Notes: generated by a model not told the origin, from the sequence alone. Shown: positions 13,336 to 28,500, numbered from the stretch's first letter. The stretch is DNA of 64,000 nt from Helicoverpa zea (GCF_022581195.2 NC_061453.1:11736001-11800000), one strand, 5' to 3'. Program-made: numbers and translations.

Positions 13336-16300
13336 ATTAAACATCGTAAGCCATGTGATCTATTTTCTGCTGTTAACCACCAAAAAAGTATTCTTCACTC
13401 CAAAATGCAAACAGGCAAACAATACTTAGGTAACTACAATTTACCTAGAAACCTATTTTCGCGGCCCACCAACCTCTGCAGTTCTATTGTGTCACCGTGA
13501 ACCTACACTTCATCAGGGGCAAAAAACAAAAGATAAAGCCTTAATATATTCAGTGGAACGCCACCCTAAGCCGCACGCGACCTATTGACGGCTAACGAAG
13601 TAAACTGAGCGACGGTTGGAAATGAGCGCCACTGATTTGATAAGGAATGAATGTTCTAGATCTTTTAAAAGTGATATGAAGGTCAGGCTTGTAGATTAAG
13701 AGTACCATAAAAGTTACAGAAATCGGGTATTTAACCGGTATCAGACTGATTGAAAACTATGATTGAAAATAAGATTTTCTATAATAAAATACTTTTGTTA
13801 ACCATCGAGTCAACTGTCAGCTGATTGTTTAGTCTACAGTGTACGCTAAAGGGAACTTTTCTTAAAAATCAGCGTCTAATGAGTTTATTTGTCAACCTGA
13901 ACATGCTTCGTAAATAATAATGTGTAGTAAAGGTGTCCTGGTAAACTCTTGCCTCACAGGTTGTTTTTGCCTCAACAGGAAAACCTACAAATGGTTTATA
14001 TTTTTATCTTAAAATTTCAACACAGAAAGTTTTGTAGAAGCATATCTATAAAAATACATAGTACATTTTCGTTGCCAAGACGATGTTCAGTGTTCAGCAC
14101 AACAGATAATACGGCTAGAGATATTTGTACAACCCTCGATGTTTGTGCTACTGAACCAACTGAATAATATATACTGTCCCCGTCACAGGGAATGCTAAAA
14201 CGTAGACCCAACATTTGTATTCGAGGTTACTAATAATCTTTATTTTGCACGAATAATGTTGGCCGAAAATAAGTAGAAGACCGAATTGCGATTGTTTTTT
14301 GTTTAGGCGCCATATTAGTCATACAGAAGTTGTTATGCGATTAATCCCCTGTGTATTTTCCATAAACTGCATTCAACAATAAGTCCCTGGATAGTGATAA
14401 ATCATGTTTTACTTTTTCGTAAACACTCTATAGAGTTCCACGATATCGTGAAAAGTTACGTTCGTGATCCGTCCGATCTAATTTGAATCCCTGAGGACGA
14501 ATCGTCCTTTCACTACCTATGTGAAAGAGCGCTCCATTTTCGATGGAATGATTTGCTAGGGTCTTTTTATTTCTCCTTTTTTGGCACTATTATTGACGAA
14601 TTCAATGTTATAAAATGCTATTTCACTGTATTAGAAACGGTAAAGTTTGGAGGTATATAAAGTTAATGTATGCAGTATGGATGTTTTTTTAATATTCTTT
14701 CAAGAAAAAGCTAAGAAAGGACTTTAATGAAACTAAGCAGCTTTATAGTTACACACATGCCAAGTATATTTTATACAGGCAGGGAATGATGATCTTTCAT
14801 ATAAAAAAAATAGCAATGCTATATTTATCTTTGCAATATATACCTCCTTTTCTCTCTTCCCATGGAAGCCCAGAGGGGCTTCTCAGACGCCAACCATGGG
14901 GCGTTACAGGAAAAAACAACATGAAATTACAAATCAAAGTTGTTGGAGATCATTCGAGATAGTTGAGCGGAACGGAACGAGGAATGAGTGGGCCACACCC
15001 CTCGGCGGCAATCGAAAAGTTTTTATAGCCGCAACCGTAGAAAAACATCTTATCAACACGCCCTGAGGTTCAGTACTGGTGGCAACACAAGTGTTATGGT
15101 GAAAATTGGGGATTTTTTCGTTTACTTATCTGGTTATTGCTAATAGTCGCAAAATATAAATTGTCAACTGTAATACAACAAAGGACAATGTAAAATTCAA
15201 ATATTCACATGTAAAATATACATTTCAGTTGCCGTTAGAAATCATTTGTAAGTACATCTTCGACAGTGTCCAAGGTCAGAAGAGTCAGAAGCCAGAAAGT
15301 CATGCATCATTACACGTTGCCCGGATAATTAGGTTGAAGAGGTCAGATTGGCAGTCAGCCATTCCATGCGATATACAAGCTCTAAGATACTTCCTACTTC
15401 TGAGTTACTACCTTCGGAAGTCGCCGACTCCAACTTACTTGGATTTTTAGGTAAACAATGATTACAAATCAACCACACACACTTCCTAAATTAAACCACG
15501 TGCAATTTGCAAAGAAGCTGCATTTAAAAAGGTTGTCTCCTATCAATTTTTGTAGTCGTCTCTCCCTTGTAATAAAGTAGTGGAACGCTTCCGAGGCGGA
15601 GTAGTGAGGCCGCACCACCCTCTCACTAAGTGTTACACTAACCTGATAACTGCCTGCTGGTAGTGAACTTATTTTGTTGCAAGAAGACTGGTTTTTGCTG
15701 AGGAATTTTTCTATTTTTTATAATGATAATGTCATGATGAGAAAATGAAAATTAAAGGGAGATTGTCACTTCAAAAGCACTGAAGGGAACACCTTCTCTT
15801 TGATTTTCATTGCAAAGAAAGACTTCCACTCTTTAAACAACTTGCTAAGAGTTTGTTTGAAAGGCTTGTCTCAGGAACTACTGGACAGATCTGAAAAATT
15901 ATTTATGTGTTTGACAACCTGATTATCAAGGAAGACTATTATGTATCCGGGTGTGCGGAATAGCACCCATGGGACGTGGATGAAACCGCTGACAAAAACC
16001 AGTGAACTGACCTATTCTTCTAAAATGTAACCCGAAGATTTCTAAAGGTATTTATTTGATCTTCATAACTAGTTAAATCAATACAGATTATTGCTGATGC
16101 ATAGATCGCATGTGACAAATCTTTAATACCGTAATAATATTTTTACGAGCAATAACTTCCCCGTTTTCATATATAGGTATTTCTATTAGGTATTATATGA
16201 GAGGCTGGGTCACTTGTTTGCCTACTTTTTCCATTAAAAGCGGTCCTCCGCGGTGTCACCTACGTCATTGCAGAACCACTTCCCGCATCCGGGTAAAAAG

Positions 16301-18932
16301 TAGCTCATGTCCTTTCTCAGGCTATCTAAGCACCAAATGTCATTTAAATTGATTGTGTAGTTTTGGCGTAGAAGCCTGAACAAACAGGCAGTTAATTTAT
16401 ATTAGCAAATAATTCTTACAAAAAACATGAAAACTACTATAAACTTATACGTGAGAACGCCAAGCTATTAAGATAAGATTTAGAATTCCGTTCCAAATAT
16501 TGCAACGTGATTAAATAAAAATCAAATTAGTACCTGAAACTAAAGTGGGTCAGACCCAAAAACACGTGGCGAGTTAATTGAGCACGAAACTAACTCTGTT
16601 CAAATTCTCTTAAGAATGGACTTTAAAGGGAACCAGTCGACTTTTGGCTTGCTTTTTTTCACAATGGTACTATATTTTTTCTTTATTTAAATATCCGAGG
16701 AATCATTTAAAGACATACGGTACATATAACGATGTAAAGAATTACTATAAATTATTATCGTTCTTATTTATTTTTAATCGTTGTCAAAAAATGGAGGCCC
16801 GTTTTGTTTCTACATTTACGACTTTATAATCACGAACGCTTTTATAAAATACGAACAGTAAAAACAACTTTTTATAATAAATTCTAGTTCTAAATTCAAA
16901 CCAATCGCAACAACCAATCAATTCATCAGACAGAGACCATCAGTTAACGTTCGAAGTTTAAACTGTAGTAAGTTCCAGACAATAGACAATAGTACTGGCT
17001 GCAATAGATACGTCGGGCTGTCGGACTACGGAAATTGGCTCCACAAAGGTTTTACCCAGTGCGATGCAAAGCGTATGTGGCTCGCCTTTTGACCCATTGA
17101 ACTTAAAGACTGGACGGAAAATCTAAAGCAATGCAGCTTATATTTAGAACACAGCTATTTTAGGAATTAAATTCTTTCATGCAATTTTTAACCGCGGTTT
17201 GCAGAAGTTTGTGTTATTTTGGTGCAATAATTTTCTAAAACGAACTGTGTGTTTTCGACAACAACAAAACGAAATTAGCTATTTCGAATTCGTTTTTTTA
17301 GAAAATGGCTTTAAATACTCTTCAAGATTATGTTATAAAAATCTAACTAATCATACGACTTTTTTTGTTACTGTTTTTGAATAGATACCTAACTATTGCT
17401 ATTAACAGACTGCATCGTCAAAAATGACCATAGTCACCTGTCATGGAAACGACCTCTACTTTCAGGAACCAAGAAACTTCTTTAAAAATAGCAATTAAAT
17501 CGGAAATAAAGAAAACAACACCTGTCAGAAGCCATTAATAATACGAACTATTAATTATCAAGTAATTTCGTGGCAATAAAAAAGCTGTGAATTACTCATA
17601 TTAACGTGAAAGAATTGTTCATAATTTATAAATCGCACCTATCGGGCTTGCGTGACCTTTCATTTGGACGTAACTACCAATTTGGTAATACCAATTTATA
17701 CTACATTCTGCCAACTAAAATAAAACCCAATTCTTCGTGTCGTAAAGTTGAAAATCATTTGGATTTCATCGTAGACAGTGTGGAAATAATGTTGTATTAG
17801 GAAAATAGTGTTTTCAAAGTTTATTGTTTTGGTTTGATGTTACTCATCGAAAGTTTTTAATAATTGTTATTATATTCTCACATGTAAGTGTGAGTTTTCA
17901 GCACTTTACGAAGTTTTTAGAATAAGCCCAATAATCTAATTCTAATTAAATAATAGTTCGATGGATTTTTCAGTGTCTTATTCGAATGCGTGATGTTTAG
18001 TTTTTTAAGGAACTGTCTGAGTGATTTCTACCGTCTAATATTCAATTTTCATAATGCTATTCATTATGAAAATTGAATATTAGAAATGTAAACATTTCAA
18101 TATTTTATCATCAAGTATTTATTTATCAACGAGAGTAACAAATAACCTGAAAAATAAACACGTCTCTTAAAAATCCATTCCACCATAAAACCCTCAACTC
18201 ACACCCTACAAACCATAACATTGCCAAATCCCAGAAGAAAACTTTTTAAAAGAACGCGAAAGTAATCAAAATAGCCGAACATCTTATACTTTGGAGAAAC
18301 TTGGGCAATTTAAAATTAATATTCTCCGCGCGTCGCAAGACTTGTACCTTAATTGCTGGGCAGATACCGTGGGCTTAGTGGGCATGATTTGTGGGCAAAA
18401 GCTGGGCTACCGTGGTAATGAAACAGTAAATTAGGATGAGGGTTTAGACAGCCTATTGAACTGGGTGACCTTTAGTGCGTGGAGAGAAGGGGAAGACGTG
18501 TAGTGAGGCAGTGTAGATTTTTTTTTTATAAAAAAAGTAAATTGATGTTTGTCAATTTTTAATCCACATTCAATCCATTTTAAGAAGAATCGCACTAGAT
18601 ATCTGTTTGATTTATATTTTATTCATTGTTAAGCTTAGATACTCTAAATTTAGGAATACCGCATATTCAAGATTTTAAGGGTTTATTCAAATTGATGGGA
18701 TTTTGTAACAAACGAGAATTTTGAATTTTTGAGATTTTTGTAGAGTCCACAATGTTGTTAGGAAAAGTTGCATTAGACCAACAGCGTATAGGACTTGATT
18801 AGAGCATCTATGGGCCCCGACAAGTGCATTATGGCATTAATGGCGCGCTGTTTCATAACCAGTAATATTATAAAGACAATAAAAATAAACTAATGAAAAT
18901 CACACCACCTTAACATACCTATGCGCCCCAAT
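13336..18932. other. No gene seen
   Basis: AT-rich. Helitron-like scraps lie at about 15860-15995 and 16195-16330 (AGTAGCTCATGTCC). The perfect hairpin at 18.03 kb is listed separately. The short ORFs have no family features. Confidence 0.55.
18034..18084. repeat. Perfect hairpin, 23 bp arms, 5 nt loop
   Basis: The arms 18034-18056 and 18062-18084 are exact reverse complements (starting TCTAATATTCAATTTTCATA) around the loop CTATT. It is AT-rich. Confidence 0.95.
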
Positions 18933-19057
18933 ACAAACACTGCAGTAGATCAATTCCGTTTACGAGGTATTACGTCAAATGCAATGAGAAGTAATCGGGT
19001 CAGTGATTCCCTGGCAGGCCGCCATACATGTATTTTGTTAACATGTGTCTGGCCTAG
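18933..19057 (+). repeat. Dispersed repeat R1, copy 1
   Basis: It contains TGCAGTAGATCAATTCCGTT, then TCAAATGCAATGAGAAGTAA, TCGGGTCAGTGATTCCCTGG and TTAACATGTGTCTGGCC. It is shared with copies at 19.4 kb and, inverted, at 21.4 kb. Confidence 0.88.
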
Positions 19058-19403
19058 TCTACACATGTTTTGAGTCTTTGCGCCTTGAAGAATAAATAAG
19101 CAAGTTGTCATTTAGATACAAAACAGCCATTATCTTATTATCCTTGAAGTTGATGTGTTCCAAAATTTAAATTTGGAAGGTAGCAATGAGGAAGCAACTC
19201 TAGGTGAAAAGAACTCAATACTTTTGCGCCGTTTCTTTACACTGGAAAAAGAGACAGCCATCCTGATATCAGAATAGCCGTCACCTTTAGATGCTGATTG
19301 ACTCTAAAACTACGAGGTGCCAACTGATGGTAGCTGGTAGCAATTAGGTAGCAACTCTCTATATGTATTTTGAGGGGGACATCGATCCTAACGGTAAACA
19401 TAA

Positions 19404-19515
19404 ACCATTTACGAGCCGTTATGTCAAATGCAATGAGAAGTAATCGGGTCAGTGATTCCCTGGCAGGTCGCCATACATGCATTTTGTTAACATGTGTCTG
19501 GCCACGTCTACAGAT
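19404..19515 (+). repeat. Dispersed repeat R1, copy 2
   Basis: It is near-identical to copy 1 from TCAAATGCAATGAGAAGTAA through TTAACATGTGTCTGGCC. Small open frames on both strands here are repeat-derived. Confidence 0.88.
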
Positions 19516-21370
19516 GTTCTGCGTGATAAACTGCCTTGGCAGAAGTTTTCATTACGGCTGTAGGCTTGTTAAGTATGTAGATCTAGATACCTTTTTTAGA
19601 AAAAGTTAATGTTAAGAGTTATGGTTGTGTAACCGTTTTGAAAACAACAACCTACATTATGAAAAACCAGCTTCCGAACGTGGTTTTCGCCTACCGTGGA
19701 ACTACTGTCCGTAACGGGATAAAATGTAGTCTATGTTCGGAATGTAAAGAAAGAATAAATGGAAGGTAATGTGTACTCGGAAATGGTGTAGCTTACCTAC
19801 GGTGAAAGAATTTTTGAAATCTGTGCAATAGTTTCGGAGCCTTTATGGTACGAATAACAAGAGACTGTCGTTTGTATGTAAAATTAATATTTTTTTAATG
19901 AAGAACTCACTACTAAAAACCTCTTCGTTTATTAGCAGTCCCCTTTTTCAATAATAGCAAACTAATAAAATAGGCCATTAGGTACATGTCGTATTTTACT
20001 ATTACCTGTATAAGTTACATGGTGCTAAAACGGTTGCAGTTACGTCAGATATGGTCTTTGCAAAACGTCAAAGTTCACATAAGATCTTCCATCAACTTCA
20101 AGATGTTATCAAAGACTAATCACCAGCAGACCTTTCAAGCACCTTTACGTTTTACGAAACCCTTGAAAATTATGACTTTTAAATGGAAAAATAGTAAGAC
20201 CTTTATTGGGCAGTCGTATGTACTACAATATAACAACTTTGCATTTATAATGCAAAAATACAAACCCAATATACAGACGAGAAACAGTGCAGAATATTTA
20301 AATAGTCTTCTTGATAAATTCTTTAAAGATACTTATTAAGCATACAGCAACAATATTATTCTTTATACTTATCCACTTGTTAATCTTCTTGTCCTGTTCT
20401 CAATATTATTTCGGGTAGGTGCGATATGCTTACCACTTCCATTCCATGTCAGCCCCCATTGTACTAACATTCACTCCCTTCTAAATCGATCATCTTTCAG
20501 GCCATCTATCCACCATTTCTTCAATCTACTTCAACACACTCATTTACTAACTAAACAGCTTAATTTGTACAACAAACCTATCCCACAAAAACTTCGCCAA
20601 TCAAAAACAAGCGAAGGTCTCATAAACAACATCGCATCGTCTAACAAAACTTTCGTTCGAAACTCGGGCACGATACTAAGTTCTACCCAATGCATCACTG
20701 TGACTTCTGACCTTAGATTTGAAATTCCACACGCTACCCGCAACTGCAGATAAGCCCGAATTCATTGTATACTGCATTATAACTGGCTAATAAAATTTAA
20801 CTTGTACGGTTCAAGTATGGCCTCGCAAACTAGGTTATTTTCAGACATAGATTTTGGGCAAGGTTAGATATAAATTATTTTAAGTAGTGTTAATTGTTAA
20901 GCCGGTGCAGTGTCTGCGGATTTGTGTTTCTCGGGTTGTAAGATTTGATTAGTTTTATGATTGTCATAAAGTGAATTACGAGTGTTTGTGACTTGCTCTG
21001 TAATTAACACGGCTTTAAGAATTAAAAGAGTAATGTTTATCACAGTGACAAAATCTTTATTCAAAATCTTATTGTCATAGCATAGTCATTTTATTCACAA
21101 CGCATGTCAAAAATATTTCTCTGTAAAAATGCAAATTACATAAATCTTTCGCCTGTTATGAAAAATATGGCCCGCTCACCTAAAACCAAACGTATTTCTA
21201 TACTAAAAACATGTTCCTTGCCTTCCATTTCATTAAATATAAACAGTAATATCTACAAATAAACAAGCCAAATAACTGAATATTTCCACTATTGGCATTC
21301 ATGATAACCTTACCTAAGCTCACGAAATGTGGTTCCGTACATAATATTTGTAAGACTTATTTTGCAGAAG

Positions 21371-21503
21371 GCAAACATATTGGCAGATGTTTGCAAAATG
21401 CATGTGCTGTGGCTTGTTGCCAACTGGAATCACTGACCCGATTACTTCTTGCATTTGACGTAATAACTATAAAACGGAATTGATCTACTGCAGTAGTGTT
21501 TGC
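21371..21503 (-). repeat. Dispersed repeat R1, copy 3, inverted
   Basis: It is the reverse complement of copy 1: ATCACTGACCCGATTACTTC, GCATTTGACGTAATAAC and TTGATCTACTGCAGTAG. It carries a small central difference (a CAAGCCACAGC segment in place of the CATACATG region). Confidence 0.82.
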
Positions 21504-23544
21504 TAGGGGCATTGTCTACGTATGTGTGTGTGTGTGTGTGTTAATATTCGTGGGAATGTAGAAGTGTGGGGGTTCTTAGAGCTCTTTGGTGGCACTTTTT
21601 TACTAGGTAATTATTGTTTTTTCTTGTTTGGTTTCGACTATCGTATTTACGTTTTGTAAGTAGGATAATTATATTATAACATATACTATTCATCGCTCAT
21701 AGAAATTAACAAAGTTATTAATATAATATATAATCATACAAAGAATTATCAATTTCTGGTTACATCGTTTTTTTTTACTTTTATCATGAAACTACTTTAT
21801 TTTAAATTAATTTTAATATTGTTTTCTGTTTTCCAAAAACATCATTTCATCAATACTATCTTGGTACCTACTTGCATACTTAGTCTTGTAAAATGAAGAT
21901 CATTCATATCAATAATACAAAATATTCCCAAGCAATATGACCGGATCGGATGCGTACGAGCATTAAGTAATAAAGATTTATTGTACTGTGAATACTGATG
22001 TTGCCATACATTTCATTGATATTTGTAAGATGGTACATGATAAATGATTTATTGAAGTTTTGTTTTATTTGTGCTGAACAATAATCTAAACGAGAAAGTT
22101 AAGAGATGTTTGTTCCTCTAACTAGTATCTAAGTTATTTAACATCAATGACTTCACGGTCCTTAGACCTACTACTTACCCATTGAGCTAACTGTATGAAA
22201 ATCTAACCGTAAAAATGAAAATTGCAGGCAGCCATTTCCGGAACTACTACTTTGTATCCTCCAATACAGGCTAAGCAGCGATCCTATACGGAAGTTATAA
22301 GGAATTCACAAACCCAGAAGAGACCATAACCGGCAAAAACCGGCTGCAACCAGTCCACAACATAATTGTAAGTTACACGAGTGTTCTCCCGAATTGACAT
22401 CGCAATCATAGCCCCAACACGCTGACATCCGTTTACAATTGACATCTTTATGACTGTTCATATTACTGAGTGCTGAGTGTGACTGTACCGAACGCCGTGT
22501 GGTTTTGACGAATTATTGCAATGTGGATGTGGGTTGTGTAATATGTGCATGGTTGTACAGGAACTTAACTTATTTCTGTGCCTTTCTATTGTGACTGTAG
22601 CCTAAATGTGGGAATAGGTACTTAGAAGGTTATATAGAATCTTTGAGAAGATAAACAATGAGAGATTGCTTTGCATAATATTTTAAGTAATAATTTCATG
22701 CAAACTTCGCACTTTTTATTTTAAGTAGGTATGTTTTTCAGCGTAGATTCGCCTTTTGTAACCGCACCTTACTTTTTCAACTGACAAGAGGAACCGGTGG
22801 TATTTTAGCTTACAAGAAAATGTACAGCTGTAATGAATAAATACCAAAGCAATCCATTGTTTTTAAATTGAAAGAAAAGACGACCCATTGCAAATTTAAT
22901 TTCTCAGTTGCAATAAAACAATAATATATCACTACGCTCTACTTCATGTATACAATGACTTCATTTTTATAATGACCATATAATCCAACAGTATAATTGT
23001 GCCGAGCGTCACATTTTGCCAGTTTCCGTGAGCGCACGTGCTTCTTTCAGATTGGGCTCGTTAGTTACTTGTACGTCACACATCCATCACTTTTATACAT
23101 TTATACATGTATAGCTATATATATATACCACAGATGTGTGTAAGTATTGACATTACAAGTTTTTTCAAAAGGGCAAAGAGTTTTGGGTTACATTTTGGGG
23201 AGCGTGCATCGAAATTGTCAAATCTGTCAGGCTACTTAGCTACCCCACCCATCACTAGACCACACAAACACATAAAACATTTTGAAACATAATCATTGGT
23301 CCTACAACCAAAAAATGACAGTGTTTCTAAGTCTGCAAGTTGAAAGTGACCAGAGACCTCAAAAATACAGACTAAGTGCGTTGAAGAAGTACACTTTTGG
23401 TAACATTTAAAATAGCACGCGAAGTCGAATAGCTAATTTAATTCAGATTTGTTATTTACTTAAAAGAAAATAAAACTTCATCCCAAACAAATAAATAGTT
23501 CACCAAAAAGCGCACATTATAAATACCTATCGACATACTACACT

Positions 23545-23571
23545 TACACACACACACACACATACATAACA
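23545..23571. repeat. (CA)n microsatellite
   Basis: A short interrupted CA tract. A similar ACAC/CTCACA tract lies at about 24230-24262, and a GT tract at 21523-21540. Confidence 0.85.
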
Positions 23572-25299
23572 CACTTACACAAAAGTTCGCAAAACCGTTG
23601 ACCGGTGTAACGGACCGAAAGAATTCCGACTCGAAGAACATTTTACTAGAGAGAAGGGAATATACTGCTGAATATTTTATCTTCATGTTGATTCTATCTG
23701 AATACTATGAAAGAAAAATAGACTTACATTAGAGGGGTGGAGTTTTTTCTAGTTGGATTATTGTTCTAGTAGAATGGAGGATGACGATAATGATCGTTCA
23801 TGAAATTAGTGACGATACCAGTTTCAACCAGTTTTTTCTGGTTTTCGCGGTTGCCTTCAAAATCTATGGCAAATCTAAACATTATGAATAGGATATTTTT
23901 TATTTGCGTCGGAACCACAGACAGACATAACTGAAAACAGTTTTGAGAAGCTACACTATCCCCAGACGACATAGCCTATATTTTATCCGTGTACAGGAAA
24001 AACTTCCCTCGAGACACGGATAAAACCGTGAGAATAGCAATATAAAAATATCAGTGAGCGAATTCCATAATGTATGTATGTATATATGTAGCTATATGTG
24101 GCAACTATGTCGATATCCAATAGAGACATACACACAAACATACCTACCATAGACACATACACGACCCCACAAAACTTTTCAAATCAAACTTGCGTTCCGG
24201 AATGTTTACTGACAATCCTGTTCACTCTTACTCACACACTCACACTTCACACACACACACACTCACATATCGATATCGTTAGTGCACATCACTATTACAC
24301 ACACATTTAAAAGTATGTACTATGTTGCTTTTGCTCACATTTTCACATGCTTTTATTTTCAGTTAAAATGGAAAATCTCGTTATTTGTTCAGTGATAGTT
24401 TTTAAAAAACACGTTGTTGACTGTGAACACAATTTTATTCATTGCGCTTTATATTTTGTGGAGTGGACTGATTTTGTTTGATGCTATTTTGTCGCGATTT
24501 ATCCAAAACATACTTTGAAAAAAACGTCTACAAAATGGTAAATATTAAGTCTCCTGTACCTAGGTAGATCAAGACTAAGCGATTGCTATACCTCCTATAT
24601 TTTATTAAGGACAGAAACTTTAAAAGTGCGTCCTACACCAACTGTACTTTATCAACTTTTGTTCAGTACAAAGTTTAAATTATGGTTGGCTTTGCAGGAT
24701 ATATTTTTTCACACTTGTGTCCTTCTTTCACAGTAGGCACTACAGTTGTAGCTGAATAGTCAATTCTGTCTGATGCAGATCAATTTCACACTCAACCCAT
24801 CTGGGACCATTCTCATATCTGCTACAAAGTAATGCTGGTCTGTCCTACTTTAAGGCCGTGTAATTACAGACACATGAGACTTTCAGATTTATCTCATTTT
24901 CATTTGGTAGGAAATCATCAAATGATCGATCCCGCTGTGGGTGCAGCGTGAGGGAGTGTCAGACTCTTACTGACTAAAACCCGCCATGTTCCTTTCGGAA
25001 ACCTTTGTTGACTATGGACTAAAAAGTCTTAACTACTCTACAGTACCAGTTCACCTCCTTTATCTAGTCCTGGTGACCAACTGCCATAAAAAAGTTCTGA
25101 TATTTAATTATTTACCTTATTGACGTAAAACTTCAACTTTTTGACGAAAGAAACGCCTTTTTAACGAAGTACCCACCTACATAAAAAAGTTTTAAAAGTA
25201 GTTATGACTTTACTTGTATCAGTAATCGATACATACCTACACTTTAGTTAGATGACAGCAGCAACTTTGTTGGCTGGTATTATTTCGATGACATACATA

Positions 25300-25500
25300 G
25301 CTCAGGTGACTGCCAGGGGGCTGCCAAACTGAAGATGGGGAGGCATACGAAAGGAGGCTCGCCGATCTGGTGGGGGTATGAACTCAAGAGTACCACAGCT
25401 TGGCGATCGCATAGAGCTAGGGTAGTCAATATTACGCGAATTGGGCTTTGGTATGGGTTGAATTGGTACTACTAGACTACTACTGACTGTCCCCCGCACT
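25300..25500 (-). other. GC-elevated open segment, unidentified
   Basis: The minus strand is open for 65 codons and contains CGTLEFIPPPDRRASFRMPP. The composition differs from the flanks. It may be a transposon remnant; no family was recognised. Confidence 0.2.
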
Positions 25501-28500
25501 CAGAGACATTTAATGATTACTTAAGTCACTCCTTAGTGATAGAATCTCATAGAAATTCTGCCCTAAGGAACGGCTTGTAAAATTAAATGTCTCTTGAGTG
25601 TGTCCATATGAGCTCTTCATTATCAGCCAGCTAAGAGTTTGCAAATAAGCAGTCTTTAGTAATAATTACTGCAATATTTTACTTATTTTGTCTTGTCTAC
25701 ACGACCACCACAGAAAAAAAGCGTGAAGTTCAGTATGTTTATTTAATGTGAAAGTTAAATAAAAAGCCAAGGCCGGCCCATTAATAGATAAACACACGGC
25801 CCTGTACTTGGACCGCGCCCGTCTGTTTGCCCAAGCAAAAAACTCGCTTCCGATTATTTATATTAGAAAAGAACGGAATATGCGTAAATGTTTAGCTGGT
25901 GAAAATATTTGGAAAACATTATAGTATCCAAATGATTTTATATTACATCAACAACTTTTGTTATGTTCTGAAATATGATCATAGCTGTTAACAAGTATTC
26001 ATAATCTACCTAGCCTACTCCCAAGCATTTAGTAGCAAGTAAGTATGGAGTAATAAAAATACTTTTTTGGGATCAATGCCTTCCTAATTTTTTCCTAAAT
26101 ATAACATTACAAATGCAAAAATAAAAGTATCTATCTAACAAGCTTTCACATCGAATCTACGAAACGGATTAACCGATATACATCGGGCGAGTTGAAAATA
26201 AGGATGAGTGGAAACTATGCCTAGTTATATTTATAAACATAGACCAATTATATCATTCTTTATCAATAATATAATACAATACAAAGTCTCAGGTATCAAA
26301 TTAATATCACTCACGACTACCCTAAATAAATACGAAAAGTAATGAAAATTCCTCTAAAACGAGGTTATTATTAATATCGTTGTAACACGGAAAACAGTTA
26401 TTAAACCTAAAGAAATCGTTACATCGATCATTAGGCGGCATGATAACTGAGCTTTATGACTTAATTAACTTAATAGTTTGTTTTAAATAGGACACGCTTT
26501 TAATTTTGATTGTTGATAAGTATTTCAATTTGACCACTGTCATGTGTGTTGGCCAAAATGCTGGCGGTGAGATTGGCCAAAGGTTGGCGGGTTGGTCTGC
26601 AAAAAGTTTACACCGCTTGAGAGGTCGTGAAAGTCATGCATAGCAGTTCTTGTGACTCCTCATGACGTGAAAGTGGGAGTTAGAAGGAGGAGTTTTTAGT
26701 GAGTGCAAGGCTCACGTTCGTTACCACCTCGTTTTTCTGCGAGTGCTGGTGATAAGCGTAATAATTTTCTTCCGTTGACAAATAAAGAAGATGCCAAAGG
26801 TTAGAAGGTCTAATACGAATTTAAAGATACATATATCTGAAGCGAATGAGAGTTGAAACTTGCAGCGCGGAAGGTTCTGTTCCAGTTGGCTTTTAAGCTA
26901 CTGTCATATCACTGAAGAAAACTCAAAGTTCACGCCACATAACTTCGTAATTCCGAAGTAAGACGTTTGGCTTTTGAAACTCATCTAGAAACTATATTTT
27001 TTTCTCTTCTCCAACGTAAAGATGTTTTTTTTTGCCTAGTACAATTTATGAAAATGTTATATTCGCAAATATTTTAATGAATTTTGACAAAAAAAAATTA
27101 GGAAGAAAATGAGGAACAAACTCAAATATTTCTATTTCAAATACAGCGTATACATTATTCGAAGCAATTAAGCCTATAACAAGGTGAGGATCCACAACAA
27201 TAAAGTTTAATTACCACTTTAAGCTCAAATACACGAAATAACACCCTCTACTTTAATTTCATAATCATCTTATTATGTTTATGTTTTGTAATAAAGACTT
27301 AATTGGAATTCTACCTTCTGCCTACGCGTATTGCGTTTAAAGGGAAAAAACAAAATAAAACATATATCCTTTTCGATTAATTTTCATTCCTCAAAAAAAC
27401 CTGAAAACCTTGTTTCTTTAAAATCTTTAAAGAGAGAGATAATTTTGATACGTTTCTTAAGCTCTATTACCAAAACAACATGAAAATAGGCAATTTTAAT
27501 AGGTATCATTATATTAACACCCTGTTTGTTGGCATCATTGGGCGAAGTGAATAGACCCTTAACACTCTCGTAACTGCGTTCAAACAGCCGTCTTTTGCCC
27601 AAAGAGGGTAAAGTGGGTTCAAGAGACCACCTAGGGTTAAGTCGCTTGGACCTGTATTTTAATGAATATACCTAGCTAGCGATGATAATAATTCTTCGAC
27701 ATTGAAATTCTGCCTTTTCTCTGGTCAAAACAGCCAATCTGTAAGAAACTCAGGCAAGTGTCAATTAGGGCAATAGCAGTGCCACTAGAAACTGTGTCGT
27801 GTTGTCAATTCATCCCTTACGTATGGCGAAACTGACTACCGCTTGATAAGTTTATCTAGGCTAAGTACTGTTATGTGATTTTGACTCATATCCATATAAA
27901 TTCAATTTAGATTTACACACTTGAATATTTGTAATGAAAACTCATTTATTCAATCGGCATTTATGAATGACAATTGAAAGCCCACCCTTTTATACTAAAC
28001 CATTAATCAAATTATTCAAACAAGAATCGTTCTACGGAGTACGGAACTGTAATTATTATGTATTATTAATCAAACCTCTTTCAATGAGTATTCAGAGCCA
28101 AATAAAAAAACAACTGTCACTTTCAAATTCCTGTTCGAAATTCAAAAATACCAAGCTGTGGCACGTCAGGCATCCATTATTTAAATTCGCGCGCAAAATT
28201 GAAAACAAAAAAGTAACGCGTCACTTATTAAATCTAAATTAAAAATTATAAATCCCTTCGGTGTGTTGGGAACGGTCCCGTTTCGTTCAAGGTCGCTGGA
28301 TCAGTGTGTCAGGGAATAACGTATAGCCCTTAATGTGATAAAACCTTTTTTAAATCGATATTTTCGAGGGATGACGCTGCAGGATTTTTTGTATGTATCC
28401 TTTTTGATACATTAAAATGTTAAAATTTTATGTTAGTAAATAAACATTAAAATGTTAGTAAATAAACCAAATAAATCAGTCTATTTGGTTTATTTTGTAA

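Noticed and set aside
18034..18084. miRNA precursor
   Set aside because: The stem is perfectly paired, only 23 bp, with a 5 nt loop. Drosha substrates usually have a stem of about 33 bp with mismatches.
19986..20339. 117-codon plus-strand ORF
   Set aside because: Composition follows the AT-rich background and there is no recognisable family. It cannot be supported as a gene without transcripts.
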